DNA of 64,000 nucleotides from CAUZIZ01 sp965218775 (GTDB lineage: Bacteria; Acidobacteriota; UBA6911; RPQK01; JAJDTT01), in NCBI GenBank assembly GCA_965218775.1, contig CBDCLS010000006.1, forward strand, positions 2,914,001 to 2,978,000, written 5' to 3'. This document shows positions 61,463 to 64,000 of this stretch, piece by piece. The translations under genes and the position numbers were made by a program. How positions within the stretch are numbered: the stretch's first letter is position 1; each line of letters begins with the position of its first letter. The notes below the pieces were generated by a model. That model saw nothing but the letters and a program-made list of their open reading frames with translations, ran no database searches and had not been told where the DNA came from.

Positions 61463-62308
61463 GTGGTCATTGCTGTCGTTGGAGCAGGAACCATGGGTAG
61501 CGGCATCGCGCAAGTCTGCGCCTACCATGGCCTCAAAGTGCATCTGAAGGAGGCTCGACCCGAGTTGCTCGAACCGGCCTTGGAGAGGATTCGCCGGGGA
61601 CTCGAGAAGGTGGCGCAGGCTGCTGGAGGCGACACCGGGGCGGCAAGGCAGGCCCTGGCGCGCATTGAGCCTACGACCGAGTGGGAAGATCTGAAAGACG
61701 CGGATATGGTCATCGAAGCTGTTTTCGAGCAGTTTGAATCGAAGCGGGAGGTTTTCGAGAAACTGGACCGGATCTGTGGTTCCGACGTGATTCTGGCCAG
61801 CAATACTTCGTCGATTCCCATCACGCGTCTGGGCGCCTCAACCCAGCGCCCGGCTCGGGTCGTGGGAATGCATTTCATGAACCCGGTGCCTCGAATGAAG
61901 CTGGTGGAGGTGATACGGGGCCTGGGCACGAGTGCCGAGACGATTGGGGAGACGAAGGCTTTGGCTCTGCGTCTCGGGAAGGTACCGATCGAGGTGCGGG
62001 ATTCCCCCGGCTTCGTGACCAATCGGATCCTGATCCCGATGCTCAATGAAGCCGTGTTTGCCCTGATGGAAGGCGTGGCAGAAGCAAAAGAGATTGATCA
62101 AGTGTTGAAGTTGGGCATGAACCACCCCATGGGTCCCCTGGAACTGGCCGACTTGATTGGCTTGGACATCTGCTTGGACATCATGGAGGTACTCTATGAC
62201 AGCTTCAAGGATTCGAAGTATCGCCCCTGTCCCTTGTTGAGGCAGATGGTCGACGGAGGCTGGCTGGGAAGGAAGTCAGGTAGGGGCTTCTATGACTATA
62301 CGTCCTAG
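61463..62308 (+). CDS. 3-hydroxyacyl-CoA (3-hydroxybutyryl-CoA) dehydrogenase
   Basis: 281-aa NAD-dependent enzyme that oxidises (S)-3-hydroxyacyl-CoA, or the reverse. NAD site [20 protein letters not shown] at the N-terminus. Catalytic His-Glu dyad region is [39 protein letters not shown] and [20 protein letters not shown] follow. Size matches the short Hbd/PaaH type (about 280-285). Start is GTG. recA follows 49 bp downstream on the same strand. Confidence 0.94.
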   Translation: MVIAVVGAGTMGSGIAQVCAYHGLKVHLKEARPELLEPALERIRRGLEKVAQAAGGDTGAARQALARIEPTTEWEDLKDADMVIEAVFEQFESKREVFEKLDRICGSDVILASNTSSIPITRLGASTQRPARVVGMHFMNPVPRMKLVEVIRGLGTSAETIGETKALALRLGKVPIEVRDSPGFVTNRILIPMLNEAVFALMEGVAEAKEIDQVLKLGMNHPMGPLELADLIGLDICLDIMEVLYDSFKDSKYRPCPLLRQMVDGGWLGRKSGRGFYDYTS

Positions 62309-62357
62309 GAGTTTTGCAGGAGCCCCAATAGAGAGTGTTCGAGGAAAGGAAGAGATC

Positions 62358-63386
62358 ATGAGTGAACAACGGAACAAGGAGAGAGCGATTGAGTTGGCCC
62401 TGGCTCAGATTGAACGACAGTTTGGCAAGGGTTCCATCATGAAATTGGGCGATGGGATCAGTCTGGATGTTCCCGTGATCTCCTCTGGCTCTCTGTCTCT
62501 CGATGCGGCCCTCGGGATCGGCGGACTCCCTCGGGGCCGAGTCATCGAGGTGTACGGCCCCGAGTCCAGTGGAAAGACGACGGTGGCTCTGCATGCCATT
62601 GCCGAGGCCCAAAAAGTGGGTGGAACCGCCGCCTTCATCGACGCCGAGCACGCGATGGATGCTGTCTACGCAGGCAATCTGGGTGTCAAAGTGAAGGATC
62701 TCCTGGTTTCACAACCGGACTACGGCGAGCAGGCCCTGGAGATCGGAGAAATGCTGGTTCGAAGCGGTGCCGTGGATATCCTGGTGGTCGACTCCGTTGC
62801 CGCCCTGGTTCCTCGAGCAGAGCTCGAGGGCGAAATGGGTGACTCCCACATGGGACTCCAGGCTCGTCTGATGTCGCAGGCGCTCCGCAAGTTGACCGGG
62901 ATTGTTTCCAAGTCCAACACCTGTCTGATTTTCATCAATCAGGTCCGGGAGAAGATCGGGGTGATGTTTGGCAACCCCGAGACCACTACCGGAGGCCGTG
63001 CTCTCAAGTTCTATTCCTCGGTTCGTCTGGAGATCCGTCGAATCGCTGCGATCAAGGAAGGCGACCAAAATGTGGGCAACCGAACCAAGGTCAAGGTGGT
63101 CAAGAATAAAATGGCACCGCCCTTCAGGAATGCAGAGTTCGATATCGCCTTCGGACGGGGAATCTCGCGCGAGGGAGAGCTCCTCGATCTGGCGGTCGAG
63201 CACGGGTTCGTGGAAAAGAGTGGTTCCTGGTTTTCCTACGGCCAGGATCGTTTGGGACAAGGGCGCGAGAATGCGAAGCAGTTCCTGATCGAGAACCAGG
63301 ACCAATCTCGTGAGATCGAGCACAAGGTGAAAATTGCCCTGGGAATCATCAAGCCTTTGAAAAAGGTCGAGGCGGCAGGACAGTAG
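62358..63386 (+). CDS. recA: Recombinase RecA
   Basis: 342-aa DNA strand-exchange ATPase and SOS co-protease. [20 protein letters not shown], Walker [15 protein letters not shown], Walker [16 protein letters not shown], loop L1 [17 protein letters not shown], and loop L2 [20 protein letters not shown]. The C-terminal region is short, without the long acidic tail of E. coli. AGGAAG precedes the ATG at 62358; an earlier start at 62292 would overlap the upstream gene by 17 bp. No clear LexA-type box was recognised in the 49-bp gap. Confidence 0.97.
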   Translation: MSEQRNKERAIELALAQIERQFGKGSIMKLGDGISLDVPVISSGSLSLDAALGIGGLPRGRVIEVYGPESSGKTTVALHAIAEAQKVGGTAAFIDAEHAMDAVYAGNLGVKVKDLLVSQPDYGEQALEIGEMLVRSGAVDILVVDSVAALVPRAELEGEMGDSHMGLQARLMSQALRKLTGIVSKSNTCLIFINQVREKIGVMFGNPETTTGGRALKFYSSVRLEIRRIAAIKEGDQNVGNRTKVKVVKNKMAPPFRNAEFDIAFGRGISREGELLDLAVEHGFVEKSGSWFSYGQDRLGQGRENAKQFLIENQDQSREIEHKVKIALGIIKPLKKVEAAGQ

Positions 63387-63554
63387 ATCCGGACAGTTAC
63401 CGAATACCCGGCACCAGACCCCCACGCTGCAGGTTTTCAGAGAGCCGAGTTGCGTCTCAGACGGTTGGTTCGGTTCTAGACAGGTCCCGGATCGCAATAC
63501 CGCCGTGCAACCCTTTCGCGGCGTGGGTCTTTTGGGATAATATGCGACTCTGAT

Positions 63555-63626
63555 TCGGGGGTCGTCCAACTGGTAGGACAGCGGCCTTTGGAGCCGCCGA
63601 TCTAGGTTCGAGTCCTAGCCCCCGAG
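63555..63626 (+). tRNA. tRNA-Gln (anticodon TTG)
   Basis: 72-nt cloverleaf. Acceptor stem TCGGGGG (63555-63561) with CCCCCGA (63619-63625), discriminator G. Anticodon stem GCGGC/GCCGC around loop CTTTGGA, anticodon TTG; T arm CTAGG-TTCGAGT-CCTAG. The 3' CCA is not encoded. A GATAAT string at 63536-63541 could be its -10 box. Confidence 0.93.
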
Positions 63627-63832
63627 CCCTCTCTGCCGACTATGTAGCAAGTTCCTGGAAGAGCTGGGAGTTGTGGGGACCTATCTTTCCTCCCAAGGAA
63701 CGTCAGGCAGTGGGGAGATCGAGATTCAGATTGGCACTTGGCGTGTACCCGAGAGCCCAGAATCGAGAATCTGACTGAGATCCTTGTCTTTGGCAAGCAG
63801 GAAAGCTCTGTTTTCAGTGGCGATGCCCACAA

Positions 63833-64000
63833 TCAAGCCGCCACTGTTTCGGCAGAGCTATCAGCCGCCCGCACCTCATCCACCTGGCTCGGCCTGACCA
63901 GCAGCAGCGGCAGCATGGTCACAAGCGTAAAGAGGCCAGCCAGCAGGAACGAAGTTTCGAAAGAATACGACCCGCGTACCGGCCCCGCCAGCCAGTTGCC
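63833..64000 (-). CDS. Partial C-terminus of a probable MFS transporter
   Basis: A frame enters from the right edge and ends at a TGA at 63833 (55 residues visible). Sequence NWLAGPVRGSYSFETSFLLA, then GLFTLVTMLPLLLVRPSQV, looks like the last transmembrane helix and cytoplasmic tail of a major facilitator protein. Substrate unknown. Only the 3' end lies in the window. Confidence 0.5.
   Translation of the reverse strand, partial: GNWLAGPVRGSYSFETSFLLAGLFTLVTMLPLLLVRPSQVDEVRAADSSAETVAA

Overview
The window looks like a chromosomal contig of an Acidobacteriota-type bacterium. The evidence is two tandem secreted VWFA-related proteins of the kind that is common in Acidobacteria, a partial DUF6599-like protein at the left edge, a TonB-ExbB-ExbD-ExbD-TPR energising operon, a SecF with a large extra domain, and a Flp/Tad pilus locus with two tandem CpaE/TadZ-like genes. 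Base composition is moderately G+C rich. Assignment is by gene content only; no rRNA is present.

Layout. 1-10790, mostly minus strand: partial DUF6599-like protein, N-acetylmuramoyl-L-alanine amidase, lytic transglycosylase, alaS, ilvE, two VWFA proteins, and a DapA-superfamily aldolase. 11009-12841, plus strand: a second lytic transglycosylase and an orphan MacB/LolD-type ATPase. 12842-13630: gene-poor stretch with a structured-RNA/micro-ORF locus ending in a strong terminator, followed by two adjacent MITE-like elements. 13631-19782, minus strand: HAD hydrolase, a beta-propeller lipoprotein and a MacA/MacB-type tripartite export system. 20521-31563, plus strand: the Tad locus, running flp, a tadE remnant, tadG-like, two cpaE-like genes, a duplicated-domain protein, a 53-aa small protein, cpaB, secretin, cpaF/tadA, tadB and tadC. 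31564-44700: an accessory region with broken genes, in which a CehA-type metallohydrolase is split by a 182-bp MITE and a membrane sulfatase is split by a 1657-bp IS; intact neighbours are a GT-C-like membrane protein, an arylsulfatase and a TAT-exported glycosidase-like protein. 44765-63626, mostly housekeeping: CAP protein, uvrA, NHL/beta-propeller protein, tgt-yajC-secD-secF, tonB-exbB-exbD-exbD-TPR, rel, rpmB, 3-hydroxyacyl-CoA dehydrogenase, recA and tRNA-Gln. The right edge holds the 3' end of a probable MFS transporter gene.

The intergenic DNA is unusually rich in dispersed repeats. At least eight families are visible: a 175-bp element in three copies with 18-bp terminal inverted repeats, a 182-bp MITE, a 274-bp element with about 33-bp inverted ends just upstream of rel, a 169-bp element, a roughly 310-355-bp long-hairpin family in two copies, an IS-end-like repeat in two copies, heptamer repeats of the type AGTGAGC, and GC-rich hairpins. 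Two insertions can be undone on paper by removing the element plus one target duplication, and both restore a continuous reading frame.

The strongest candidate for something undescribed is the locus at about 12970-13148. A near-perfect anti-16S Shine-Dalgarno sequence precedes a 14-codon ORF (MDLDKHGMAKVASF) whose 3' half overlaps a compact multi-helix, possibly pseudoknotted RNA. A strong intrinsic terminator follows, and no gene is attached downstream.
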